Origin: Pelodera strongyloides
Lineage: Eukaryota; Nematoda; Chromadorea; Rhabditida; Rhabditidae
Assembly: GCA_036852015.1 (NCBI GenBank)
Contig: JAANDG010000297.1
Span: forward strand, 62,001-126,000
DNA length: 64,000 nt
Direction: 5' to 3'
The position numbers and the translations under genes were made by a program. Shown in pieces: positions 11,262 to 22,400 of this stretch (position 1 is its first letter; every line of letters begins with the position of its first letter). The notes under the pieces were generated by a model that saw nothing but the letters and a program-made list of their open reading frames with translations, was not told the origin of the DNA and did no database searches.

Positions 11262-12027
11262 CACCTTGTTTGTCTTCAATAAGAGCGAGTGAGAATAGAA
11301 AAAAGAACAAAAAACGAATGATAGAATGGAATTTTCGAGGAAACGCTCTTGGGCTGAAAACCAAAAGAAACGGAGTTGGACCAAACTACACAGATTAGAA
11401 AGATACAAAAGAAAAGCTGGAGTATCATTTGAAATTTGAAATCCACTGGGGTCTGTTTCCAGGGGTAAACAGAGCCCAAAGATAACCCTAACGCTGACGC
11501 TAACCCTCACCTTACCAAAGCTTAGGCTAGTTCTAACTATAGTTATAAGTCTAAGCTAAGCACCACAAGCACAATGACTCGGTCTTTGGCTTCAGCCTTA
11601 GCTTTAGACTTGTGCTTAGGCTTAGGCTTGGACTTAGGCTTAGGCTTGGCTTGGCTAAGAAAACTCGGGTACCTATCCCCTGTGAGACTTACGTAGGTGG
11701 GACTACGTAACTACAGTCTATCTTCTATACTTCTATCCCTTGAGTACGGGTAAATTAGGAGTGTTTGTGAAGATCAAAATGAATAAACAGAGAAAGTGAA
11801 ACGGAGAATTTTCGTCGAGTTACACAAAATAAACAATAAGAACGTCTTTTTGTATTTTACGTCATTTTTTTGCATACGGTGGAAGGGTAATTAACATGTA
11901 CTGTATTATTTGAATAATTATGAAAAAAATTGAAAAAAATGAAGAAGTATACTATACGTGGTCAAGAGCAGAACTCTGCGGGGAAAGCATCGATATAAGA
12001 TATAACAGTACGATGAATGAGAGAATT
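10411..12027. other. No gene seen; CT tract and TTAGGC-like patch
   Basis: Intergenic. A CT microsatellite lies at 11,187-11,262. At 11,575-11,660 there is a run of TTAGGCTTAGGCTTGGACTT type, with five TTAGGC hexamers among near-repeats. No exon is supported. Confidence 0.4.
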
Positions 12028-12434
12028 AGGGTCAGGCCCATTTCAAATTACCCTTATTTTTGATGACTCCATCGGATTCTCCGTTTCAAATATAGTAGGC
12101 TGAATTTTTTTCCAATTTTCAGTCGCAAAAAATTCACGCAGTATTCAGCAATTTACCATGGCCAGCCATACCCAACTATTTATCGCAGTTGTAACGCCCC
12201 TCCGCGCTAATTGGGCAATATGCTCTATTGGGCGTGGCAATTGCGATGTTGCCCAATTAGCGCGAAGGGGCGTGACAACTGCGATAAATAGTTGGATATG
12301 GCATGGTAAATTGCAGATTACTGCGTGAATTTTGCGACTGAAAATTGGAAAAAAATTCAGCCTACTATATTTGAAACGGAGAATCCGATGGAGTCATCAA
12401 AAATAGGGGTAATTTGAAATGGGCCTGACCCTTT
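12028..12434. mobile_element. Near-perfect palindromic MITE, about 407 bp
   Basis: The left arm begins AGGGTCAGGCCCATTTCAAA and the right arm ends with its complement at ...GGGCCTGACCCTTT. Homology runs through the whole arms (ATCGGATTCTCCGTTTCAAA, CAACTATTTATCGCAGTTG, GCGCTAATTGGGC). The short spacer around 12,210 makes the element one giant hairpin. The CAGGCCC motif in the ends resembles the TTAA elements near 36.6 and 62.9 kb, but the flanks here are not a clear TTAA pair. Confidence 0.85.
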
Positions 12435-12692
12435 GAATAGTAATATAGTAGGCTGCCAGCAAGCAACAAGCTCAAACAGAAAACCAGGACCATGCTAAGG
12501 CCTTGCTCAGGAACACTTCAGCTTCAGGCTCAAACCTTTGTTCAAGGCAAGGTAGCAGTCTTCTAGTAGGCTCATTTCCTTTCCTACCTCCACGGATATT
12601 TCTATCTGGGTTCGTCATACTCTTCGTTAGCACATAGATGAGCGTATGGATCACTATGGAAGTTCATGAGTATGAAAGTGAAAACGAAATAC

Positions 12693-12866
12693 CGGCCTGT
12701 TTTTGAAACGCATCTCAAACATCAGCATTCTTATGCATTTATGCTACAAGGGGTCTATTGGGGTCTATTTTTATTCAAATTTATGCTCATTTGCATATGA
12801 AGCATAGGAAAGCAGGGAGTACTCGATGCGTTTCCAAAACCGACCGTTATTTCGCTTGAACCTATA
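12693..12866. mobile_element. MITE family 1 copy
   Basis: Ends GAAATACCGGCCTGTTTTTG and, inverted, CAAAACCGACCGTTATTTCGC. The interior shares GAAGCATAGGAAAGCAGGGAG and GGGGTCTATTTTTATTCAAA with the copy at 14,016-14,191, but in the opposite orientation. Confidence 0.8.
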
Positions 12867-12965
12867 GTTGTTGAACCGATTACTTTAGTTGAGTAAAATT
12901 GTGCACATCTCGACCGCTGTGTTGTGTTACATTGTGAGTCTTTTCCGTGGAAAACGGAACAGATT

Positions 12966-13082
12966 GAAGGAGAGCGAGAGAGAGAGAGAGAGAGAAAACC
13001 GTGAGCTGAGAAAGAGAGAGAGAGAGCGAGATAGAGAGAAAGAGAGAGAGAGAAGAGAGTTAAAGAGAAATAGGGAGAAACT
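12966..13082. repeat. GA-rich microsatellite
   Basis: Interrupted (GA)n tract; the frames open across it on both strands are low-complexity artefacts. Confidence 0.9.
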
Positions 13083-13182
13083 TCGCTGAGAAAACCACAA
13101 AAAAACTGCAGCATTTTCCAAGACAAACAGTGAATGAGCACCTGATGGGTACATCAACGGGTCAAGAGTCGTTCAGTTCTTA

Positions 13183-13302
13183 GGTCCATGCGTCCAAGGG
13201 TAAAAAGGCCCGCTCTATGGGTCCAATGGTAAAAAGTCCCGCTCCATGGGTCCAAGGGTAAAAAGTCCCGCTCCATGGGTCCAAGAGTAAAAGACCCACA
13301 AA
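13183..13302 (+). repeat. 31-bp tandem repeat, about four units
   Basis: Units of GGGTCCAAGGGTAAAAAGTC followed by CCGCTCCAT, increasingly uniform from left to right; the middle units are nearly identical. Confidence 0.8.
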
Positions 13303-13683
13303 AAGCCTTTCCAGTAAAGATGTAATGCAACAGCTGGTGGGGATTCCTTTAACAAATAAACAGTATGAACAACTAGTTAGAAGAAAAGTTAAATAGTTCC
13401 TGTATTCAGCCAATCATAGGGACCCATTATACAATGATTTAGGTAAGAGGTCAGGCCCGCGAAAGAAATTAGCAAGAGGATTATTAAATCCCCTGCTAGC
13501 TACCGTAGTCATGACCAAGATAAGTTTTTGACTTCACCACCAACAAATCTAAAAGTTACTCAAAACTTTGCAAGTAGGCTCGTCATAATTCTCAGAAACA
13601 TAGTATACTGAATCAAATTCGAGGCGTAAGGATAAATGCCAGAAAAGAAGTATTTTCGCATACAGCTAAAAAAATAAGTGTGG

Positions 13684-13790
13684 CTGAATAGCTCGTCGGG
13701 GGCTCACAAGAATATCATAGTTGGGCAACTAAGAAAAACAAGCTCTCTGTCAAAACACCAAAGGTTCAAACCTCGCCGACACCGAACCTT
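13684..13790 (+). repeat. Possible tRNA-like SINE relic
   Basis: GTGGCTGAATAGCTCG resembles a pol III A box and GGTTCAAACCTC at 13,767-13,778 fits a B box, about 70 bases apart. No second copy was found in the window, so this is weak. Confidence 0.25.
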
Positions 13791-14015
13791 TTGATTTTCG
13801 ACCGGGGAACCATTTTCCCAAATATTTACCGAAATGATTATACTTTGCGGTATAATCTGCATTGGCGATCTCTATGCGAAACGTTACTTTTTTGCAGCAG
13901 CATCATTTGACCTCAAGGTTAGCTTATTTGCAAACAGTGGTCGCATTTCGTACAGCATAGCAAATGTTTGAGTGGCGAGTTCAGCGTATTGATTTTGAGA
14001 CAACTACTTTTAAGA

Positions 14016-14191
14016 TTAAAGCGAAATACCAGCCGGTTTTTGAAACGCATCGACTACTCCCTGCTTTCCTATGCTTCATATGCAAAGGAGCATAAATTTG
14101 AATAAAAAATAGACCCCAACTTTTAGCATAACTGCATAAGAATGCTGATATTTTAGATGCGTTTCAAAAACCGGCTGGTATTTCGCTTTAA
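14016..14191. mobile_element. MITE family 1, intact with TTAA flanks
   Basis: TTAA followed by AGCGAAATACCAGCCGGTTT, and at the other end the exact inverse AAACCGGCTGGTATTTCGCT followed by TTAA. At about 176 bp it is the best-preserved copy of the family. The TTAA target duplication is the hallmark of piggyBac-superfamily transposons. Confidence 0.88.
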
Positions 14192-14880
14192 GATATAAAC
14201 TACCAATGACGCCTTTTGAGACACAAACTACAAATTATATGTGAATTTAATTTAAAAACAAGAAACAGGATCAAGCAAGACTCAAGAAATATACATCAGT
14301 TATGAGCACCACCCAGATAAATGCAATAGTACAAAGGAGTGGAGAGGTTAGGAAATAAACATAGGTAACTTTCGCTTTGTTGCTAAATCTATGCCCGTTT
14401 TGTCCTTGAAAAGAGTCTTTAAAAATCAAATAGAACACCCTAAAAGATCACACAATGAAAAGATTGATACGGCGATTTAGATGTGGTATTACGAAATAAA
14501 ACATATCAACCCAAAAGACAACATCTAGGCATAAGGCATACGCTTAAAGAAGTAGAAAACATAAACGTTGAAACCAATCGAACTAGTATACCTCGTTTCA
14601 GCTGACAATGCTAGGAAAATATAATTCTTACCAGTTTGATTCATGGTCTAAGTAAGTAGTCTAGTAACAAAATATAAGTCATGCATGCGTTCTCTATTGG
14701 TAGGAGAGCCCTGCGCGCACACTGTTCACACACTGGTGTGCTGCTATTGCGCCATGAGTGCGCCACATGTGAGCCGAGAAAACTCGCTTTTCCCATGTAT
14801 GGTTTGATGGCACACGACCAACGCCGAAAATCAACGGACACGGAGAAATACATGATGTTTCACGTTCTCCTAAGAATTCT
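14192..14880. other. No gene seen
   Basis: AT-rich spacer between two TTAA MITEs; no exon-like segment is supported. Confidence 0.35.
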
Positions 14881-15328
14881 TTAAAGGGAGAGGCCCACGA
14901 GAAAAAAGTTTTCCCCAATTTGCTTGCACAGAATGTCCGGAATTTCAGAAATATTACTGTGAAAACCGCATTGCTTTGCACCTAGAACTCACAGAGGTAT
15001 TCCCCGGCAAACAGTTCGGCCAGGTACCGTAGTCAGAAACGTTTTTACGGTTTACATCAGTCCATTAGCATTCTTTCTCTTCATGATAATGGTTAAACGA
15101 ATGAAGATCATTCATACGATTATAACAAGGCGTTTCCAATACTATGATGCCCTAAATGCGCAAAAATTGATTCTGACTACGGTACCTGGCCGAACTGTTT
15201 GCCGGGGAATATCTCTGTGAGTTCTAGGTGCAGAGAAATGCGGTTTTCACAGTAATATTTCTGAAATTTCGGACTTTCTGTGCAAGTAAATTGAGGAGAA
15301 CTTTTTTCTCGTGGGCCTCTCCCTTTAA
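14881..15328. mobile_element. TTAA MITE, 448-bp palindrome
   Basis: TTAAAGGGAGAGGCCCACGAG at the left, its inverse CTCGTGGGCCTCTCCCTTTAA at the right. The arms match over most of their length (TGTGAGTTCTAGGTGCA.., CGGCCAGGTACCGTAGTCAG). Confidence 0.9.
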
Positions 15329-17819
15329 AATAGTTTGTCAACTGACCAATGTGATAAGGAGCTTAACTTATCAGTTATTCTTTTCTGTTTTTATTTCCCT
15401 CTCGGAACGCTTTGATTACTTGCCGGCTGCACATGCAAAGTAATAAAAAAAAGGGTGACCAAGTGATCAAAGGTTTACCCAACTGTCATATGATATGGGG
15501 GTTTAACTTTTTTTGCTTTTGAACTTGAGGAAGGAAAGTTTACGGTAAAGTTGACTGTGAGTCAAAGAATTGTAAGAACTATTCTAGCCAACGATATGCA
15601 GATAGTTTACGACTGACAATACGATTTCGATATATTTATGATACTATGATATTGATATTGTCAACTTTGTTATTGTGGTGACACTTACATTAGGTAAGAA
15701 GTAAGAAGCTACAGCTAAATGAATACGGTAACATAATAAAATAATTTATTTACACATTATATAAAGTAAGTGTGCATCATATAAAATGATGATGAGAAGG
15801 TTGGCAAATTTAGCCACACGTAACGATTAGCTTGAGGTTCTTTTATAAGAAACATACATATATAGATACGATAGCACATGAGCAGCACATCATCATTATC
15901 ATGAAGAGCACAAGTAAAATAGTACTGTATGAAATGTTCAATTATGATCTGTGAATACTGCTTTGCTACTTTGATAAATATCAGTGTTTCATCAAAACCA
16001 CAAAAGGGAAGTACAGAGGGTGACTTGACTAAATAGCAGTGAGAAAAAAACGAAAATCAACAATTTAACGATCTCATCGTGCTAGTCAAAGATCAACACA
16101 AAGCAGAGTCAAATTTCAAACAGCTGTCACACAGCCAATAACACTATTGGGTGAAAAACAAATCTGTTTTCTTTTTGAAAAATGTAAAGGAAAATTAATT
16201 CTAAATTTCCTGGCCCTAGACCCTCGACAATGGCCTCTTTCTTGTTCATATGGGTCCTTATTCAAATCGTAGTGACATAATGTTTATGGAACTAATAGTG
16301 TTTATTATTATGCATTCGCGAATTTATAAAATCCCTATAACAACTACTTCGTGACTACCGTACTCATGATGACTGCTATGTTACTAGATACCACTGTGTA
16401 TTACTAATACAGTCATTAGTGGCCAATAGTAACCCTTAGCATTGGTGATTGGTGGTAGTCAACGTCAACTGGTATGGTATAAGTATACAAGTATACTCGT
16501 TATTGTGTTTTAATAAGCCACAGTATTGAGATTGAGACGCCAAAGCGTACCCGATAGTACACAGTAGCAATGAGAAAATTAAGTGATAAGCATATAATAA
16601 ATGACCGCTTTGTGTCGTTTTACAACACTTGAGCTGTCGCTCGAGCAAACAAAGAAAGAAAAGAAAGGCCAGTTTCGAACAGTAGTTCTTTATATTTCAA
16701 TGAAGGGGATTCGGTTGGGGAGGATAAAGGGAGAGAGGGAGAGAGAGAGAGAGAGAGGAGAGGGGGGGGGGGGGAAGAGAGAGAGAGGAAGAGAGAGAGA
16801 GATAAAAAGAGAAGGGGAGGAGAGAGGAGAGAGAAAGAGGGGAGAGTAAGATAAAACAAAAACTCTGGTACTGATTGTGGTGAATTTACTTACAATACAC
16901 TATACACAATCGGAAAGCGTATGTATACCATGCACTCACAGATAGACGCAGAATCTATGCGTTTGCTTCAATACTGAGCGAAATAAAAAAGGAATCATGC
17001 TCATGCCGATTAGTACGAGCAACGCTGCAAATTTCCATTCAGCGTAATAGGTGAATGTATATTTTAGAAATTTATTAACTGAAATGCATTCTGTGAGAAT
17101 ACAGTAGTTCAGTTATAGTTGTAGTGTACAGTGTACTTGGTCTGTGCACCGGCTTCCAAGCAAAAAGCTAAAGCCTGCGCATAAAAATAAACCTTGGAGT
17201 TGAAGAAGGTGTGTGCAAACTTTTCGCCGAAAAATCGGAAAATAGCTTTAAAGTGTTGAGTTCACACGTCTGAAGTGCCGATTGAGTGGCCTATCACCCG
17301 ATATCACAAGAAAAAGGTTGGATTTCTGTTTATTGAATTGGGGCGCTTATCCATTGTGGATTTTGGATTTTAGGGTTTAGAGTTTATAGTCCGATTTCGC
17401 ATTTCTTGGTATTTCGTAACGTACGGCAGAAAGTAGTGCCGGTAACGAAGATAGACAGTACGAGGGAGGACTAAAAACAAAACGTGAACTGTTTCGCAAC
17501 GGGTTTTCAAAATGATAATTACGCAGCGAATCCGTAAGCGTATTCAACTACGGACGCATGTTTCTGCAATCTTTCGCTGTCGCGTGGACGGAACTACAGC
17601 GAAACTATGCGACAGATCTTCCAAATGTTGTCCAAATAGATGTAAGACATATCACGAAACTAACAATACCCCGAAACCTACACTACCATGGTACCATGTA
17701 CCGCAGACGCACAGGAGAATAACGTGTGCTTTTCTCATAGTTATACGATTGAATGCTCAAGAGAATAAATTTTCATAGATCTTTATCATAACTCCTAATA
17801 AAAGGAGAAAGGGAATAAA
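15329..17819. other. No gene seen
   Basis: Intergenic, AT-rich, with a GA microsatellite at 16,728-16,850. An ATG-initiated open frame of 88 codons at 17,512-17,778 has some cysteines but no splice signals or homologue in the window and was not called. Confidence 0.35.
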
Positions 17820-18107
17820 GCGAAGTATATCAAAAGAGTAAAAAGCATCGACTAGTATTGAAAACGCGTCATGCTTCGGTCTAGCAACGAAATAGTATCG
17901 GACAAAGATCTTGCTTCAATATAGTATTGAATTAGTATCAAAAAAGTATCATTCCTCAATAAAGCATCGAATTAGTATCAGAAAAGGGTCATTCCCATCT
18001 CTCTCCCCATACATATATCCCGCACTCAATCGGGGTCCTTGTTGCTGAGGTCACCGGCGAGGTCTGTTTGAGTTGGGCCCGCTAGCTTTTGGTAAATACG
18101 AATTGAG

Positions 18108-18335
18108 GTGAGCTGCGAGGGGAAAGTCGGAATAAAAAATACCGCGCGATTGATGACGGATGCAGGATCTTGCAGCCATTTTCTCAGAATGAAGACCGGC
18201 CCTCTAAACCCACACTCGAAATGTTAGCCTTGCGGAAATTTTATAATAAAAATGCGCGGCTGTCAGTGTTTTGCTGGACCTTGGGGCGGATGTATTGTGT
18301 TAGCTGAAAGAGGTCTGGATAGATAATGGTGAAAT
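18108..18335 (+). pseudogene. Broken copy of the small Cys-rich open frame at 56,245
   Basis: Aligns base for base with 56,245-56,472. CTG in the partner reads TAG here at 18,225-18,227, and a second disruption lies near the end (GGATAGATAATGG in place of GGATAATTG). If the partner is coding, this copy is dead. Confidence 0.3.
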
Positions 18336-18361
18336 ATGACAAATGGAGAATTTTCATAAAA

Positions 18362-18520
18362 GGGGTTTCAAAGTATGCTGAAAATTTACCGTATTTTGGA
18401 ACTACACGAGAATATTTTTCAATATTTCATATTATATATGCAGCTTTCGTGCAGAAATACGGTAGCATTGACAGAATCACATCGATTTTTTGGGATACAT
18501 TGAATTTTGAAACCCCGTAA
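18362..18520. mobile_element. MITE family 2 (GGGGTTTCAAAGTATGC ends)
   Basis: GGGGTTTCAAAGTATGCTGA at the left and ATTGAATTTTGAAACCCC at the right. The core TGGAACTACACGAGAATATT and GTGCAGAAATACGGTAG recurs at 19,950-20,070, 53,575-53,929, 56,499-56,640 and 58,152-58,291. Confidence 0.75.
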
Positions 18521-19430
18521 AGCGTGAGAGAATGAAATTGGTTTGACTGTTTAATTATGGGAAAGATACACGGCTTTACAATATTCAGTTGCAGATATTT
18601 GGGTTTATATCTATACTCAACTTATTCTGTAAATTCTTTCGTGACAAGTTGATGTGGGTTAGTTTTTTTTATGTAAAGCGTTTCTCGTCAGCTCCTCCTC
18701 CTTTAAAAGGGTTTGTTTATAATTATTAATTGCTACAGTATTTCAAGGCTTGAATTGGAAGCTGGTATAGGTAGTCTTTATAAGTTGGTACATTTCTAAA
18801 TATTCATTAGTCTCCCACACAATCAGTACTCAATCTCACTAGAAATTTCATTTGTTCCAAGTTTTGGGATAAGCAAAAACGCTGAGGATATGTTTGTATA
18901 GATAAGATCGAAGAAACCGATTTCTAGTAATATGAAGGCCCTCAAGAACAAATAATATAGAATATAGACCTAGTAGAAAGTAGAAAGTATGTTTGCTTCT
19001 TACGAGTGGGAAGCGGAAAATCGACCTTCAATAATAATTACCCAACATCCTAGGAACAACGCTAAACGGTGACGGTGCGCCGCGACGGTTTGGCGGGTGC
19101 GCGGCGAAGAAAACGCGGAGCGCCTGATGTAAGTTGCTAACCCCCTTCTGCGTTCGGTTCGCGTATGTTTCGCTAGGTCTTTTGCCAAGCTTCGCCGCAC
19201 TTCTCAGCCTCAGCCAGATTCGAACAATCGGGCGTGACATATGCGCACTCGTGTAAATTAACACACAATAATAAAAAAAGTCACATATACAAGCGTACAG
19301 CAAAACAAGGCAAAATATAAAAAACTTTACTTCAGTTACGAGCAAACTTTTGTTAGTTCTATTTTTATATTATTATTGTTAATTTCTTGCATACATCATA
19401 CATGTCTTCCTGATTGTCCTCGAGTAGAAA

Positions 19431-22400
19431 TCAACATAAACCGCAGGTGCTGGTTCTAAAATAAATAAATATTTTCTTTCTACAAGTGCATACCCCATTA
19501 TTGTTCAAGATTCAACAACACGGTTACCAGAGGCAATATTCCGCACGGGGAATTCCCCGCCTTTTTCTCTGCGTCTCTCTCATTCGAATGCTATTTTCTG
19601 TCCCAGGGAATATTTTCTCGAGGGAATCGGAGTGGTGAATATGGCCGCAGGTGACCAGTTCCTCGACGTCTTCGGGATAGGGCCAGCCCGGTCTGGACAA
19701 TGTAAAATCAAGCTGGTTGAATGTTACTTTCAAATAAAAGACTTCGTCGCCAACGCAATAATGTCACTTACACACCTACTGAGCCATACTCATATTCACC
19801 ACTCCGATTCCCTCGGTGAAAAAACCCTGGGGACAGAAAATAGCATTCTAATGTGAGATACGTAGAGAAACAGTCGGGGAATTCCCCATGGGGAATTGAG
19901 TGGTGAATATCGCCTCTGGATGCATATTTCCATCAATTTATTGGAGAAATGTCAGTGATTCTGTCAAAGCTACCGTATTTCTCCACGAAACTTACATATT
20001 TAATATGAAAAAAAATTCTCGTGTATTTCCAAAATACGGTAGTTTTCAGCATACTTTTTGAAACCCCATAAGTGAACTTACATTATGACAGCGATATAAA
20101 GTAGATTCCAGTAGCAGCTCCCACACGTGGATCGGTCATCTTTTCCGGTCTTTGTTTCACTTATTTCCCCTTCTTTTCCCTCTTCATACAGGAGTTGGAA
20201 CCTATAAGCCAGGAAATACAGAAGCCGTATTCACCAACACGCATGGAGCCCCTCCCTGGCCTCCCCATAGGCGCTAGAGGGTGCGTAGACAGTGCGACCG
20301 CAGAAGAGATTCAGGGCGCTCGTGTGCCTAGGTAGGGCTTCCTGTGTTTTGGTGAATACGGCCTCAGATGTTTGTTTCTCGGTTATTCACTATTCGTTCA
20401 CGATGTACCTATACGCGGAGAGCGATACATATTGCAGTCTGCACCATAGGTTATATGCACGATGTTACGTACTTCCCTTTTATATCTCTTTTAAAATTTA
20501 AAGTCAATATGTATACGTATTCGATCTGGAAAATATATTTGCTATTTAAGAAAACAATTGAATTCGCGGGGTTCTGGCCCTGCTCTAAGCCGAAGACGTC
20601 GAGCAATTGACCTCTAGAACTGTCGCCTAACTCTCAAGACTTCTAAGGAACAAGTCAGAAGAACCAGTTATTGTACCAGTCTTGAATAAAGAACACGCTC
20701 TTGTAGTTTAGAAGTGTGTAAGAGTGTAAGTTATGTACCGTAGGTACTCGCACATGAGTTTCAATTGTTCTTCCGTTCTTCCAGATTCTCTCACAATTAG
20801 CTGGTCATAATTTGCATATTTTGCTTCCGGAATTATATCTGTCAGTTGACAATAGTTGATGAAACTGTGATGCCATGATCCGAAAGATGCATTCTAAAAA
20901 GCATTTTTTTATTCCTATATTTTTTGAGCCATTTGATCAGTTATTTCGTCCACAGCGCAATTTTTATTAAAGCGAAACACAGGCCGGTTTTTCAAGCGCA
21001 TCATGGACAACTGAATTCTGACATATTTATGCTAATTTGCTCGAATTTAGCTCGATTTTTTATTCTAATATATGCTCACTTGCATAAGCTGCATAAGAAT
21101 GCTGCTGTACTTGAAGTGTTTCAAAAACCGGCCGGTGTATTTCGCTTTAGTAACATCGGGCGCCTACCTTAAATTGTCCCGTTGCAATATACTTCACACA
21201 ATATGGAAGATCGTCTCCATAATACTCCATAATATTGAAACATCCATCTTCATCAAGACAAAGTTTCTCATATACATTTTGAACCCAATATCGTCGCATT
21301 TGTCGATAATTGTAGCATTCTGTAGTGATCTCCTTCAGCTTCTAAATAACAGCTTTATGCGTAATTTTGCAAGCAGAAATGTTAATAACAAGATCAATGG
21401 ATAACGTTGTATGAATGGTGTTCCTTTTTGAATCTCTACAGCCGTATTTGTGGGTACGCACCCGACTCTCAATCCAGAGGTCGGGGTTTCGACCCGGCAA
21501 GGTGTGCACGATGGTATTTCGCTTCCTGGGTGCAGTGTAAATCACCGATCCCGTACGCATACGTTTGCCGGATCGGCAGGCATGCGACAGTGATCATATC
21601 TTCATGGTATCATACAAGTCGTGTCAACCCCATGATTACCCCGCAACTCTCTAAAGTTTTGACGTGTTTTTATGGTTAGAAATAAGTACGTTATCAAAGC
21701 AGCAGCTGATGCTGGGATCACAATCAAAGGCTGTTGCTTGTTTAGAAGAGAGGCGAGTTGGGAAGCGACAAAATAACCAAAGAACAAGATCATTTTACCT
21801 GCTAGCGGCAATTGTAGGCAACTGCGACTAAGAGAATGGATCAAGAATCAAGGGGGATAGAGAGACTCGCATAACAAGTACGCTGACTTACCCAGCAAGT
21901 TTCATCGTCGCTGGGAAATCGTTCAAGATATTCGGTAAAGGTAGATCCTATCTAAATGTGCAAGCGTCATAGACACATGCGAAATAAAGGCAGATGCAAA
22001 TGTTGCCGCAAACAGCCCTAGTATGCTCGTTAGTTAGTGGGAAATACGGCCGGTTTTTTGAAATGCATTGTTGATTAGTGCATTTTCTTTCCGGTCGGTA
22101 TTTCGCTTTAAAATAGGTGTATCAAAGTAAACTAACCAGTCGTATATCTGTGCAAAAATACTTTCTGCGATGCATCGGATCATTCAATGAATAGTACTTA
22201 TCCGTTTTTGCAAAAACAGACATCCCTTTATACATTGTATGGATGTAAAAAGGCTGAAATAAAACAAATCATTATTATTTTTCATCCGAATCAATAGACA
22301 CAACAGTTGGAAGGGGAACACATTATTAAGGACAGTGACTTATAAAAAAGACAAAGATATAAAGATACAGAATAATATAGCGGGTTATATCAACCGAATC

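Larger units (their letters stand above)
17940..21460. repeat. Segmental duplication block, partner of 56,105-59,897
   Basis: From AATAAAGCATCGAATTAGTAT onward the two blocks are collinear. They share the GAGGTCACCGGCGAGGTCTG region, exons 8 to 5 of genes A and D, and the MITEs in their introns. Both reach a tRNA-like SINE, where D ends. This copy contains the 3' half of gene A. Confidence 0.85.

Noticed and set aside
17512..17778. 88-codon frame with ATG and several cysteines
   Set aside because: No splice, promoter or paralogue support; codon usage unlike local exons.
19524..20372. Open frames over 19.5-20.5 kb as genes
   Set aside because: They lie within palindromic MITEs in introns of gene A and are mirrored in the duplicate block with different frames.
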